DNA of 64,000 bases, taken from assembly GCF_014190775.1 (NCBI RefSeq), contig NZ_JACHVP010000001.1:744001-808000 (forward strand), in the 5' to 3' direction. Under the pieces are notes generated by a model that searched no databases, had not been told where the DNA came from, and saw only the letters and a list, made by a program, of their open reading frames with translations. Shown piece after piece: positions 43,835-53,124 of the stretch. How positions within the stretch are numbered: the first letter of the stretch is position 1; every line of letters begins with the position of its first letter. A program made the translations under genes and the position numbers. Origin of the DNA: Leifsonia aquatica (GTDB lineage: Bacteria; Actinomycetota; Actinomycetes; Actinomycetales; Microbacteriaceae).

Positions 43835-44173
43835 ATGACCGACAGTGCGACCGACGTGTTCTCCGCTCTCGCGCACCCGACGCGGCGGCAGATCCTCCAG
43901 GACCTCAAGGACGGCGAGCTCGCCGCGGGGGAGATCGCCGCCCGGTTCAACGCCACCGGCCCGACCATCTCCCGGCACCTGAGTGTGCTGCGCCAGGCGG
44001 GACTGGTCTCCGAGCGGCGCGACGGCAACCGCATCCTGTACTCCTTGGTGGGGGACCGGCTCGCCCTCTCGGTGGGGGACTTCCTCTCGACGGTGTGCCC
44101 GGAGCAGATCGTGCTCCGCGAGGTGCGCAAGCGCGGTTCGGGCGCGAAGGGCGGCCGCGCCGTCGAGGCCTGA
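43835..44173 (+). CDS. ArsR/SmtB-family repressor
   Basis: 112 residues of winged helix: HPTRRQILQDLKDGELAAGEIAARF, the recognition helix in GPTISRHLSVLRQAGLV, and the wing SERRDGNRILYSLVG. There is no metal-binding cysteine pattern in the alpha-3 helix, so it is not a typical metal sensor; it resembles SdpR-type self-repressors. A single cysteine (TVCPEQ) could be redox-sensing. The ATG at 43835 is 6 nt after TATATT (43823-43828), predicting a leaderless message. It probably controls itself and the divergent epimerase gene. Confidence 0.9.
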   Translation: MTDSATDVFSALAHPTRRQILQDLKDGELAAGEIAARFNATGPTISRHLSVLRQAGLVSERRDGNRILYSLVGDRLALSVGDFLSTVCPEQIVLREVRKRGSGAKGGRAVEA

Positions 44174-44317
44174 GCCGCCACGTCGTCGGGAGTTCGCTGC
44201 GAGTTCCCGCGGTCACAGCCCCCTCCGATTGACCCCGACGCCGCGCGGCGTATCGTCGTGTGCACAGCGCCCCAGACCATCGACGCGATCCGAATCCGAG
44301 TCGAGTCGAGGTGTGCG

Positions 44318-45409
44318 ATGTCGCAACTCTCTGGAAGTGCCACGACGCGCGACGGCGGCTATTCCGCTCTCGCCACCGTCGTCCGGGAATCCGGCCTGCT
44401 GCACCGGCGGTACGGCTACTACTGGACGAAGCTGATCCTCGTGCCGGTGGTGACAGCTGCCATGATCGCCGTGTTCATCGTCATCGGCGACAGCTGGTGG
44501 CAGGTCGCGACGGCCGTCGTGTTCGCGTTCGTCTTCACCCAGATCGCCTTCCTGGGCCACGACGCCGCGCACCGGCAGATCTTCCGATCGGGACGCTGGA
44601 ACGACTGGATCAGCCTCCTCATCGGCGACCTGTTCGTCGGGATGAGCTACGGCTGGTGGCAACACAAGCACACGCGCCATCACGCCAACCCGAACCAGGA
44701 GGGCGCCGACCCCGACATCGATCTGCCGGTGATCTCCTTCACCCCCAGCCAGGCCGCAGAGAAGCGCACACCGGCGGTCCGCTGGCTGATCGGCCATCAG
44801 GGCTGGTTCTTCTTCCCGATCCTGCTGCTCGAAGGGTTGTCGCTGCACGCATCGAGCGTGCGTCGCGTGCTCTCCCGCGGCGCCGTCAAGCGCCGGCCCG
44901 TGGAGATCGCGTTCCTCGCCGTGCGCATCGTCGGCTTCCTCACCCTCGTCTTCGTCGTGCTGTCGCCGGGTATCGCCGCCGTCTTCCTCGCCGTGCAGCT
45001 CGGGCTGTTCGGCTTCTACATGGGGATGTCGTTCGCGCCCAATCACAAGGGGATGCCGCTGGTGCCGCACGGGCTGAAACTGGACTTCATGCGCCGCCAG
45101 GTGCTGATGAGCCGCAACATCCGCGGCAACCGCACCCTCGACTTCCTGATGGGCGGTCTGAACTACCAGATCGAGCACCACCTGTTCCCGTCGATGCCGC
45201 GCCCGCATCTGCGCCGCGCCGCGCCGATCATCCGCGCCTATTGCGAGGAGCGGCAGATCGCGTACACCGAGACCGGGCTGTTGCAGTCGTACGCGATCGT
45301 GACGCGCCACATCAACCGGGTGGGCCTCGGCGACAAGGATCCCTTCAGCTGCCCGCTGCTCGAGCTGCGTCAGGTGTCGTCGACGCCCGAACCTCCGCGG
45401 ACCGCATGA
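44318..45409 (+). CDS. Membrane fatty acid desaturase
   Basis: 363 residues. Three His boxes are present: HDAAH near 76, HKHTRHH near 112 and QIEHHLFP near 277; together they bind the di-iron centre. The Q-x-E/I-H-H in the third box marks acyl-CoA or acyl-lipid desaturases of the delta-6/linoleoyl type. Helices flank the boxes. It inserts a double bond in lipid acyl chains, using ferredoxin or cytochrome-like electron supply, and is often cold-induced. ATG 44318 has GAGG 6 nt upstream. It ends at a strong terminator. Confidence 0.93.
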   Translation: MSQLSGSATTRDGGYSALATVVRESGLLHRRYGYYWTKLILVPVVTAAMIAVFIVIGDSWWQVATAVVFAFVFTQIAFLGHDAAHRQIFRSGRWNDWISLLIGDLFVGMSYGWWQHKHTRHHANPNQEGADPDIDLPVISFTPSQAAEKRTPAVRWLIGHQGWFFFPILLLEGLSLHASSVRRVLSRGAVKRRPVEIAFLAVRIVGFLTLVFVVLSPGIAAVFLAVQLGLFGFYMGMSFAPNHKGMPLVPHGLKLDFMRRQVLMSRNIRGNRTLDFLMGGLNYQIEHHLFPSMPRPHLRRAAPIIRAYCEERQIAYTETGLLQSYAIVTRHINRVGLGDKDPFSCPLLELRQVSSTPEPPRTA

Positions 45410-45429
45410 GGATGGCGTGCCACGACGCA

Positions 45430-45468
45430 GGAAAGCCCGGTCAGATTCGCGATCTGACCGGGCTTTCC
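45430..45468. terminator. Bidirectional terminator between desaturase and tRNA-Lys
   Basis: A perfect 17-bp stem (45430-45446 with 45452-45468) with a 5-nt loop, TCGCG, lies between the desaturase stop and the 3' end of the convergent tRNA gene. It probably ends both transcripts. Confidence 0.9.
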
Positions 45469-45473
45469 GGTGG

Positions 45474-45546
45474 TGCGCCCCCAGGGACTTGAACCCTGAA
45501 CCCATTGATTAAGAGTCAATTGCTCTGCCGATTGAGCTAGAGGCGC
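45474..45546 (-). tRNA. tRNA-Lys (CUU)
   Basis: A 73-nt cloverleaf. The acceptor GCGCCTC pairs with GGGGCGC (one G-U pair), the anticodon loop CTCTTAA gives CUU, the T arm contains GGTTCAAGTCC and the discriminator is A. CCA is not encoded. It ends at the terminator 45430-45468. Confidence 0.95.
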
Positions 45547-45634
45547 ATTCGATTCGGTAACCCGAACCGAGGCTCAACATTAGCATCGGTTTCGGCCGCT
45601 TCGCCAATCGAGTGATCCTCGGGTGTGTCGAGGG

Positions 45635-46741
45635 TCAGCGCAGTTCCTTGCGGGGCATCACGATCTCTTTGATGATCAGGATGATGCCGGCGGAGATCGG
45701 GATGGCGACGAGCGCTCCGGGCAGGCCGAACAGCGTCGAACCGGCCAGCGCCGAGATCAGGACGACCGAGCCGGGCACCTGCACGGCCTTGCCCATCACC
45801 TTCGGGGTGAGGATGTACGCCTCCACCTGCATGTACACGAGCATGAAGATCAGCACGACGACCGCACTGACGGGGGAGTGGATGAGCGCGAGCACGGTCA
45901 TGACCGCGGTCGTGAGCACCGTTCCGATCAGCGGGATGAGGGTGATGAAGAAGGCGGCGATACCGATGAGGAACGCGCCGGGCACGCCCGTCACCAGCAG
46001 CAGGATGGTGCTGTAGACCGCGTTGAAGAACGCGAGCACGACCATCCCGCTGAGGTACTTGCCGAAGTTCTGCAGGATGCGCTCGGTGTACTTGGTGAAG
46101 GAGTCGCGATGCGAGCGGGCGACGAGCCGGTAGAGCGACGCCTTCGTCGTGTCGTACGAGGCGATGAAGTAGAGCGTCAGGATGGCGATGAAGAACCCGG
46201 TGGTGAGACCGTTCACGACCGAGAGGCCGAACCCGACGAGACCGGAGCCGATGCTGGCCCACAGCTGCGGGTCCTGCACCTCCTGCGCGATCCAGTTCAA
46301 GACGGCGGACAGCGTGCCGTTGCTGGTCTCGTTCGCGGGATCGAACCAGCCCTGCGCCTTGAGAGCCGAGATCTGCTTAGGGATCGAGACGGCGAGCGAC
46401 TGGATCTGCTCGATCACGAGCGGCAGCACCACCCACACGATCGTGACGATGACGCCGATGAGCAGCAGGCTGACCGTCACGATCGCCCAGCCCCGCTTCA
46501 TGCCGCGGCGCTGGAACCAGCGGATCAACGGATCGAGGCCGACGGTCGCGAACGCGGCCAGGAACACTGAGAAGATGATCGAGCGCAGGCCGTAGAGCAT
46601 GAGGCCGGTGAGCACGGCGCCGACGGCGCCGAGGGTGATGAGGTACCCGAAGAGCAGGGGGCTGCGATTGAGGAGCGGTTCGCTGCGTCGCTCCTCGACG
46701 GCTCGGGAGGCCGGGGTCGCCGGCGGACGGGTGAAGCGCAT
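45635..46741 (-). CDS. AI-2E family (TerC/YhhT-like) transporter
   Basis: 368 residues with about seven helices. Family segments are GAVLTGLMLYGLRSI early, then VLPLVIEQIQSLAVSIPKQI, a long charged loop, ASYDTTKASLYRLVARSHRD and GIAAFFITLIPLIGTVLTT. The family includes the AI-2 exporter TqsA and Na+/H+-type carriers; the true substrate here is unknown. ATG 46741 has GGAGG nearby. It is monocistronic, with the next gene on the same strand 70 nt away. Confidence 0.88.
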   Translation of the reverse strand: MRFTRPPATPASRAVEERRSEPLLNRSPLLFGYLITLGAVGAVLTGLMLYGLRSIIFSVFLAAFATVGLDPLIRWFQRRGMKRGWAIVTVSLLLIGVIVTIVWVVLPLVIEQIQSLAVSIPKQISALKAQGWFDPANETSNGTLSAVLNWIAQEVQDPQLWASIGSGLVGFGLSVVNGLTTGFFIAILTLYFIASYDTTKASLYRLVARSHRDSFTKYTERILQNFGKYLSGMVVLAFFNAVYSTILLLVTGVPGAFLIGIAAFFITLIPLIGTVLTTAVMTVLALIHSPVSAVVVLIFMLVYMQVEAYILTPKVMGKAVQVPGSVVLISALAGSTLFGLPGALVAIPISAGIILIIKEIVMPRKELR

Positions 46742-46813
46742 CGCGCCCTCCTTCAGGTTCCCGCTGAGCGTACGGGTCGCACGTCGCGCGCGACAAGCAC
46801 GACACGCTCGCCG

Positions 46814-47890
46814 TCAGGGTGCTGCTGGATCGTTCCGCGACAGCCGCGCGACGCCGATCTTCGAATCGGCCATCCCGTAGAAGACCCAGTCGACATCCCC
46901 GACACGTTCGATGGCGGTCGGGAACACGACGTTCGGGACGATGCCGCTGCGCTCGTCGTCCGTCTCCGCCGCCAGCAGCGGCTCGGCCGTGCGCTCACGC
47001 ACCCGCCATGGCTCGTCGGCATCGAGGATCATAGCGCCCGCGGCGTAGTTGACGTTCTGCTGCTGGGCGACACCCGTCTCGAGCCGGCCGGTGACGCCGT
47101 GGTGCAGCAGGAGCCAGCCCTGCGGCACGCGGATCGGCGCCGGCCCGGAACCGATCTTCAGCTCCTCGAACGGATGCTCCGGGCCGGCCAGGAACCGGTT
47201 CTGTCGCCACCGGGTCAGCTCGCGTACGTCTGCGAGGACGGCGTCGAGGGGGAGGAACGCGATCCAGATACTGGGCCGCGACTCGGCCAGGGCGGCCGGG
47301 GGATGGGCGCCCTCCCCGGCACGGATCTCGTCGAGATCCCAGACCGGCCGGTGCAGCACGGCGAGGCTCGGCGTCCCGTCCGGAGCGGTGACCGGTTCGG
47401 GGAAGAAGACCGTGTCCTTGTTGGGGAAGAGGGCGAGGTCGGTCCCGATCGCGTCGTCGTACTCGAAGGTCACGGGGCCCAGCCGCCTCCACCCGCGCAG
47501 GTCCTCCGACACGGCGACGGCCGTGCGCGGGCCCAGGGGGCCGTACGCGACGTACGTCATCACGTGCAGGCCGAGCCGGGGGATGAACGTGATGCGCGGA
47601 TCCTCGACGCCCGCGTTGCTCGTGCCGCGCTCGAACTCGCGGTCCGGCTCGAGCACGACGCCCACGCGCTCGACGCCGACCGGGACGCCGTCCTCGACCT
47701 CCACCCGGGCGAGCCCGACCCGCGAGACGTTGCCCGCGGCGACCAGCCGGGGGAGGAGGTAGAGCTCGCCGTCGGGTCCGCGACCGGACGCGGGGTTCAG
47801 CACCCCTTCGGCCTCGAGCGGATCGCCGGGGGCGGGCGTCATCACGACACCCTCCCGGACGAGGCGGTAGGGGAACGGTGTGCTCGTCAT
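46814..47890 (-). CDS. GH130-type glycoside phosphorylase/hydrolase
   Basis: 358 residues of five-bladed beta-propeller type. The GH130 marks GVEDPRITFIPRLGLHVMTYVAYG (E-D-P-R), VTFEYDDAIGTDLALFPNKD and a QNVNYAAGAMILDADEPW segment are seen. GH130 enzymes cleave beta-mannosides, usually by phosphorolysis, giving mannose-1-phosphate; some are plain hydrolases. It ends the sugar operon that starts at 55202. Its ATG overlaps the stop of the neighbouring GH130-like gene (ATGA). Confidence 0.83.
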   Translation of the reverse strand: MTSTPFPYRLVREGVVMTPAPGDPLEAEGVLNPASGRGPDGELYLLPRLVAAGNVSRVGLARVEVEDGVPVGVERVGVVLEPDREFERGTSNAGVEDPRITFIPRLGLHVMTYVAYGPLGPRTAVAVSEDLRGWRRLGPVTFEYDDAIGTDLALFPNKDTVFFPEPVTAPDGTPSLAVLHRPVWDLDEIRAGEGAHPPAALAESRPSIWIAFLPLDAVLADVRELTRWRQNRFLAGPEHPFEELKIGSGPAPIRVPQGWLLLHHGVTGRLETGVAQQQNVNYAAGAMILDADEPWRVRERTAEPLLAAETDDERSGIVPNVVFPTAIERVGDVDWVFYGMADSKIGVARLSRNDPAAP

Positions 47891-48912
47891 CGGACGACCT
47901 CCCGGTAGAAGAAGAGTTCGCGCTCGCCGGGGGCGGCGTCCCAGCCCTGCGCGAAGGACCAGCGGCCGCCGAGCTTCTGGAGGCCGCCCCACGCCAGCGA
48001 GCCGCCGCGGTGCAGGGCGAGCTGGGTGTAGGGGGCGTCGAGCGTGTAGAGCGCCTGCGCCGCGGCGAAGTCGCCGGCGGCGTCGGCGTAGAAGAAGTCG
48101 AGCACCATCCTGTCCCCGTCGACGGCGGCGCACGCCACTTCGTACAGCGAACCGGGGAGCGACGAGAGATCGAGGTACGGCTGCTCCTCGAACCGCCAGC
48201 TCAGGAGGTCGTCGGAGTGCCCGACCATCGGGCGACCGCCGCATCCCTCCGACAGGAACATCAGGTACTCGCCGCCGATGCGCACCGCGCGACCGTGCTC
48301 GTCCCGCGGCACGACCGCGCCCTTCGCCCAGCCCTGCGAGACGGCGTAGGGGACCGCGAGTCCGAGCTTGCGCCAGGTGGTCAGGTCGTCCGAGACCGCG
48401 GACATGACATCGCAGGCGACCTCACCGTCGTCGGTACGCCAGATCGCGTTGTAGAAGAGGACGTACCGCCCGTCCGCCTCGTAGACCTTGGGGTCCTCGC
48501 AGCCGAGCGCCTCGTTCGCGGTCGTCGGGTAGACGATCGGATTGGCCGGATCGTCGCGCCAGACGCCGTCGCGGTGCACGGCGTGCCCGATCCGGCTCGC
48601 CGTCGACTCCTTGCGCGGCGACGCGCGGTAGAAGAGGTGCAGCTCGTCGCCGGCCTCGATGACGGTCGGGTTGAAGACCGAGTCGCTGGTCCAGCCGACG
48701 CCGGTCGGGTCCTCCCACTGGCCCTGCGGGCGGAAGGTCAGCCGGTCGTCCCGCTCGAACGGCCCGATCACCCACTCGGGCCGGTCCTCGTAATGGGCCG
48801 AGAACTGGTCGGTCGAGATGCGGTCGGTGAGCGCGTTCGTGTGCTCCAGGGCCTCCTGATAGCTGGCGCGCAAGGCGTCGACGGTGACGGGGACGGTGTC
48901 CACGGTGTCCAC
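47887..48912 (-). CDS. GH130-like five-bladed propeller glycosidase
   Basis: 341 residues. It is a second five-bladed propeller enzyme: HLFYRASPRKES, GCEDPKVYEADGRYVLFYN (E-D-P-K in place of E-D-P-R), YLMFLSEGCGGRPMVGHSDDLLSWRF and LYEVACAAVDGDRMVLDFFYAD. It resembles GH130, or the related GH43/GH32/DUF1861-like propellers, and is less close than its neighbour. With the ABC transporter it would degrade an imported oligosaccharide. GTG start with AAGGAG 5 nt before; its stop overlaps the next ATG. Confidence 0.75.
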   Translation of the reverse strand: MDTVDTVPVTVDALRASYQEALEHTNALTDRISTDQFSAHYEDRPEWVIGPFERDDRLTFRPQGQWEDPTGVGWTSDSVFNPTVIEAGDELHLFYRASPRKESTASRIGHAVHRDGVWRDDPANPIVYPTTANEALGCEDPKVYEADGRYVLFYNAIWRTDDGEVACDVMSAVSDDLTTWRKLGLAVPYAVSQGWAKGAVVPRDEHGRAVRIGGEYLMFLSEGCGGRPMVGHSDDLLSWRFEEQPYLDLSSLPGSLYEVACAAVDGDRMVLDFFYADAAGDFAAAQALYTLDAPYTQLALHRGGSLAWGGLQKLGGRWSFAQGWDAAPGERELFFYREVVR

Positions 48913-48934
48913 GGATCTCCTTGGGGTGGGTGGC

Positions 48935-49801
48935 TCAGCCCTTGACGGACGAGCCGATGTCGGTCGAGGTGAAGTAGCGCTGGAAGACGATGAACAGCAC
49001 GACGACGGGTGCGGCGAGCACGACCGCCCCGGCCAGGATGGCGCCGAAGGGGTTGCTCGTGGAGGCCGCCACGGTGCTGATGTAGTTCGCCAGCGAGACG
49101 GCGAGCGGCTGCATGCTCGCCTCCTTCGTGATCAGGAACGGCCAGAGGAACTCGTTCCACGGGCCGATGAAGGTGAGCAACACCACAGTCACCAACGCGG
49201 GACGCACGAGCGGAAGCGCCACCCGCCACAGCACGGTGAACTCGCCCGCCCCGTCGATGCGCGCAGCGTCGAAGAGCTCGCGCGGCAGCTGGAGGAAGTA
49301 CTGACGGAAGATCAGCACGGCGGCCGAGTTGATCGCGAACGGCAGGATCATCCCGAGGTAGTTGTCCGCCAGCCCGTAGTTGCGAGCGATGAGCACGTAC
49401 AGCGGAATCATCAGCAGCTGGAACGGGATGGTCTGCACCAGCAGGGCGAGCGCGAACGTCGTGCCGCGCCCCTTCCACTGCAGCACCGACAGCGCGTATC
49501 CGGCCAGCACGCCGAACACGACGGTGCACAGCAGCACTCCGCCCGTGAAGATCCCCGAGTTCGCGAGCCCCGACCACAGGTTGATCCGGGAGTTGATGGC
49601 CCCGTAGTTCTGGAGTGTGAGGTTCGCGGGATTCGGGAACGCACCGGCGATCGACGTGTCGGGGGTCGCCTGCAGCGAGCCGACGAGCATGTAGTAGAAG
49701 GGGAACAGGAAGGCGATCGCGCCGATCGTCAGCACGACGCCCTGCAGGATCGCCTGCGGGCGGCTGAGCGCTCGGGATGCCGCCAGGTCTTTGCGTGCCA
49801 T
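48935..49801 (-). CDS. Carbohydrate ABC transporter permease (MalG-like)
   Basis: 288 residues with six helices. The EAA loop ELFDAARIDGAGEFTVLWRVALPLVRPA contacts the ATPase and is typical of sugar-importer permeases. Its ATG overlaps the stop of the other permease gene by one base (TGATG). No ATP-binding gene is found in this operon; it must use a shared ATPase such as MsiK, as is common in actinobacteria. The transported sugar is inferred only from the neighbouring GH130 genes. Confidence 0.93.
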   Translation of the reverse strand: MARKDLAASRALSRPQAILQGVVLTIGAIAFLFPFYYMLVGSLQATPDTSIAGAFPNPANLTLQNYGAINSRINLWSGLANSGIFTGGVLLCTVVFGVLAGYALSVLQWKGRGTTFALALLVQTIPFQLLMIPLYVLIARNYGLADNYLGMILPFAINSAAVLIFRQYFLQLPRELFDAARIDGAGEFTVLWRVALPLVRPALVTVVLLTFIGPWNEFLWPFLITKEASMQPLAVSLANYISTVAASTSNPFGAILAGAVVLAAPVVVLFIVFQRYFTSTDIGSSVKG

Positions 49802-50757
49802 CAGTCTCGTCCTCCCGCGAATCGGTTCTGCAGCCAGCCGATGATCAGCACCAGGATGACGAGGACGACGCCGATCGCCGCCGCGTAGCCGGGGTGCCCC
49901 TGCTGGATGCCCTGCTGGTAGATGAGCAGCACGGGCGACGTGGAGTGGCCGTCCGGGCCGCCTCCGCCGGTGAGCAGGTAAGGCTCGGTGAAGAGGTTGG
50001 CACCGGTGATGGTGGAGAGCAGCAGCACCAGTACCGTCGCCGGACGGACGCCCGGCACGGTCACCGAGAAGAACTGGCGGACCTTGCCCGCGCCGTCCGT
50101 CGCCGCGGACTCGTACAGCTCCCGCGGCACATTCTGCAGCGCAGCGAGGTACAGCAGGATGTACAGCCCGAGCTGCTTCCAGGTCACGTAGATCGCGATG
50201 GTCGGCATGGCGAGCCACGGGTTGACGAACCAGGTCGGGTTCGGCGCCAGCGGCCCGAGGATGTGGTTGACCAGGCCGTTCCCGCTGAACAGGAAGAGCC
50301 ACACGCCGATGATCGCGACGCTCGCGGTCACGTACGGCACGTAGTAGCTGACCCGCAGGAACGTGCGGAACCGCGTGATGCTGTTCAGCCCGCTCGCGAG
50401 CACCAGCGACAGGATCACCGTGAGCGGCACGTTGATGATCAGGAAGATGCCGACGTTCAGGAACGACTGCAGCACCGCCGGGTCGGTGACCACCTGCACG
50501 TAGTTGTCGAAGCCCACGAACGGCTGGTTCACGTTCGCGCCGGGGGCGGCGAAGAAGTAGTCGAAGAACGAGATGTAGACGGCGTAGCAGAGCGGGTAGG
50601 CGAAGATCACCAGCACGAACAGCAGGTACGGCGCGCCGAACAGCCAGCCGAGCGGGTTCTTCCCCAGGATCCGCTGGACGAGCGGGCGTCGCCGTCGGGG
50701 CGGCGGCCCCGCGGCGGGCGTGGTGCCCGCCGCGGGGGGAGCGGAGACGGTGCTCAT
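49801..50757 (-). CDS. Carbohydrate ABC transporter permease (MalF-like)
   Basis: 318 residues. A Pro/Arg-rich cytoplasmic tail (1-25) precedes six helices and the EAA loop ELYESAATDGAGKVRQFFSVTVPGVRPAT. It pairs with the MalG-like permease and the lipoprotein on either side. The ATG start at 50757 lies 2 nt after the binding-protein stop. Confidence 0.93.
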   Translation of the reverse strand: MSTVSAPPAAGTTPAAGPPPRRRRPLVQRILGKNPLGWLFGAPYLLFVLVIFAYPLCYAVYISFFDYFFAAPGANVNQPFVGFDNYVQVVTDPAVLQSFLNVGIFLIINVPLTVILSLVLASGLNSITRFRTFLRVSYYVPYVTASVAIIGVWLFLFSGNGLVNHILGPLAPNPTWFVNPWLAMPTIAIYVTWKQLGLYILLYLAALQNVPRELYESAATDGAGKVRQFFSVTVPGVRPATVLVLLLSTITGANLFTEPYLLTGGGGPDGHSTSPVLLIYQQGIQQGHPGYAAAIGVVLVILVLIIGWLQNRFAGGRD

Positions 50758-50759
50758 GG

Positions 50760-52067
50760 CTACTTCTGCGCCTGGAGCTTGTCGATCTTGTCGGAAGCGG
50801 CCTTGAAGGCGTCCTCGACCGAGCCGCTGCCGTTGATCACGGCCTTGCTGTACGCGTCGCGCAGCGCCTGCATCTGGGCGATGGTGTTGCTGCCGGTGGG
50901 GTCGTCCACCGTCCGCGCACTCTGGTCGCCGAACTCCTTGTAGTCCGGGTGCGAACTGAAGTACGACGCGAAGGTGGTGGCGAGGTCGGTACGGATCGGC
51001 ATCTGGCCGGTCACGTCGAGGAGCTTGCCGTCCTGGTCCTTGCTGGTCGCGAACTTGAGCACATCCCAGGCGGTGCCCTGGTTCTTGCACGAGGAGTACA
51101 TGCCGATGTTCTTGGCGTCCGGGAAGGTGTAGACCTGATCGGCCGGCTTGCCGTCCTTGGTCGGCACCGGGACGGAGCCCCATTGGACCTTGTCGCCGTA
51201 GTACGCGATCGCCCACGGGCCGACGATCGCCATGGCGGCCTTGCCGTCGGCGAACGCGTCGCCCTGGTACTGCTCCTTGCCGGCGAGGCCGTCGCTGTAG
51301 ACGGTCTTCCAGAAGTTCGCCACGTCGAGGGCGTCGTCTGTCGTGATGGCGGCCTTGCCGTCCTCGATGAAGGTCTTGCCGCCGGTCTGCGCGGCGAGCA
51401 GCGGCAGGTAGTCGAAGTTCACCTGGAAGAACTCACTGGTCGGAGCCGGGTAGATCGCGTACGGCGCGGCTCCCGAGTCCTTGATCTTCTGCGCGGCGGC
51501 GAGGAAGGAGGAGTAGGTCGAGAGGTCCGGGTTGTCGGCGTCGAGACCGGCCTTGGCGAAGATCGCCTTGTTGTAGAAGATCATGACCGGGTTCTGCTTC
51601 CACGGCATCTGGTAGTAGTCGCCGTCGGAGGACTTGTACTGGTCGGCTGCGTCTCCGCTGCGCGCCTCGATGTACTTCGCGCCGTCGGAGAACTTCGACA
51701 GGTCGACGAGACCGCCCTGCTTCTGCCACTGCCCCGTGGCGGCAGGGAGGTTGTTGAAGACGAGGCAGGGAGTGGTGCCCGCGGTGATGGCCGCGCCGAT
51801 GACCTCCTCGGTGCTCTTGCCGGCCGGAACCTCCTGGGCCTTGATCTTCTCGTCCGGGTGCGCGGAGTTCCAGGCCGACACCATCGACTTGCCCCACTGC
51901 ACCTCCTGCTCGTTGTTCGAGTACCAGATGGTGATGGGGCCGTGGGCCTTCATCGCGTCGGACGATCCGCCGCCGCTGGAGCCGCACGCGGCGAGGGTTC
52001 CGGCGACGATGCCGGCGGTGACGACCGCCAGCGCGGCCCGGTGGAGGGCTGTTCTGCGTGTTCGCAT
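50760..52067 (-). CDS. Sugar-binding lipoprotein of ABC transporter (family 1 SBP)
   Basis: 435 residues. The signal peptide and lipobox LAAC (C28) give a lipid-anchored, secreted protein. The rest is a two-lobed type 1 binding protein: WYSNNEQEVQWGKSMVSAWNSAHPD, KQNPVMIFYNKAIFAKAGLDADNP and GKAAMAIVGPWAIAYYGD. It delivers an oligosaccharide, probably mannose- or glucose-derived judging by the GH130 neighbours, to the MalF/G-like permeases. The LacI gene lies 31 nt upstream in the same operon. Confidence 0.93.
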   Translation of the reverse strand: MRTRRTALHRAALAVVTAGIVAGTLAACGSSGGGSSDAMKAHGPITIWYSNNEQEVQWGKSMVSAWNSAHPDEKIKAQEVPAGKSTEEVIGAAITAGTTPCLVFNNLPAATGQWQKQGGLVDLSKFSDGAKYIEARSGDAADQYKSSDGDYYQMPWKQNPVMIFYNKAIFAKAGLDADNPDLSTYSSFLAAAQKIKDSGAAPYAIYPAPTSEFFQVNFDYLPLLAAQTGGKTFIEDGKAAITTDDALDVANFWKTVYSDGLAGKEQYQGDAFADGKAAMAIVGPWAIAYYGDKVQWGSVPVPTKDGKPADQVYTFPDAKNIGMYSSCKNQGTAWDVLKFATSKDQDGKLLDVTGQMPIRTDLATTFASYFSSHPDYKEFGDQSARTVDDPTGSNTIAQMQALRDAYSKAVINGSGSVEDAFKAASDKIDKLQAQK

Positions 52068-52098
52068 GGGGTTCTCTTTCGTGAGTGGGGTGTTCGCG

Positions 52099-53124
52099 TT
52101 ATCGATCGGCGGCGGGTGGAGCGGTGGATGCGCGCACCACCAGCCGCGCTCGGGGCAGGTCGACGTCGGCCGCTTCGTCGTGCTCCACCAGCCGCAGCAA
52201 TGCGGTGGCGGCGGCGATGCCCCAGCCGGCCGGGTCGTTGTCGAGCGTCGTGAGGGAGGGATAGATGTAGGTGCCGATCTGGGACCCGTCGAGGCCCGTG
52301 ATCGACAGGTCGTGCGGAAGCCGCAGACCGCGTTCGTGCGCCACCCCCATCCCCGCGATGGCCATCGGGTCGTTGCCGTACACGATGGCGGTCGGGGGTT
52401 CGGGGGCGTCGAGCAGGGAGGCCGTCGCGGCGGCGCCCTGCTCGGGGGAGAAGTCGGTGGCGACGACGACGGGGTCGAGGCCCGCCGCGCGCATGGCGCT
52501 GTCGAAGCGTTCGCGACGGCGCAGCCCGTGCAGCATCCGCTCGTCGCCGGAGACGTGCACGATGCGGCGGTGGCCGAGGTCGACCAGGTGCGCGACGAGC
52601 TCGTCGATGCCGGCGTCGTAGTCCCGGGTGATGACGGGGAAGGGGCTGCCGCCGACCGGCTCGCCGAGCGACACGGCCTGCGAGCCGAGCCGCTCGATCA
52701 GTCCGATCCGGTCGTCCGATGCCAGCAGGTCGGTGAGGAGGAACCCGTCCACCCGCTTGTCGGAGGCGAGCCGGGTGTACGCGCGCTCCTCCGCCTCCGG
52801 GTCGGGCACGACCGTCAAGACGAGCACCTGGCCGCGCTCGGCGAGCACGGTCTCGACGCCGGCGATGAAGGCCGCGAAGAACGGGTCGACCTCGATGGTG
52901 CGGGCGGGGCGGCGGAGGATGAGGCCGAGTGCGTAGGCGCGGCGGGTCGTGAGGCCCCGGGCGCTCGGGTTGGGCGTCCAGCCGAGCTCGCGGGCGGCCG
53001 CGAGGATGCGCTCACGGGTCTCGGTGGCGACGCCGGGTCGCTCGTTGAGGGCGAGGGAGACGAGACCCTTGCTCACGCCCGCTGCGCGCGCGACGTCGTT
53101 GATGGTGACGGTGCCGGGCGTCAT
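52099..53124 (-). CDS. LacI-family transcriptional repressor
   Basis: 341 residues. The DNA-binding domain is VTINDVARAAGVSKGLVSLALNERPGVA with the hinge helix around residue 50, followed by a periplasmic-binding-like effector domain (GLILRRPARTIEVDPFFAAF, VVATDFSPEQGAAATASLL, ITGLDGSQIGTYIYPSLTT). It should bind the 12-bp palindrome at 55238-55249 and release it when sugar is present. Its ATG overlaps the stop of the upstream secreted-protein gene, so repressor and operon are co-transcribed and it limits its own synthesis. Confidence 0.93.
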   Translation of the reverse strand: MTPGTVTINDVARAAGVSKGLVSLALNERPGVATETRERILAAARELGWTPNPSARGLTTRRAYALGLILRRPARTIEVDPFFAAFIAGVETVLAERGQVLVLTVVPDPEAEERAYTRLASDKRVDGFLLTDLLASDDRIGLIERLGSQAVSLGEPVGGSPFPVITRDYDAGIDELVAHLVDLGHRRIVHVSGDERMLHGLRRRERFDSAMRAAGLDPVVVATDFSPEQGAAATASLLDAPEPPTAIVYGNDPMAIAGMGVAHERGLRLPHDLSITGLDGSQIGTYIYPSLTTLDNDPAGWGIAAATALLRLVEHDEAADVDLPRARLVVRASTAPPAADR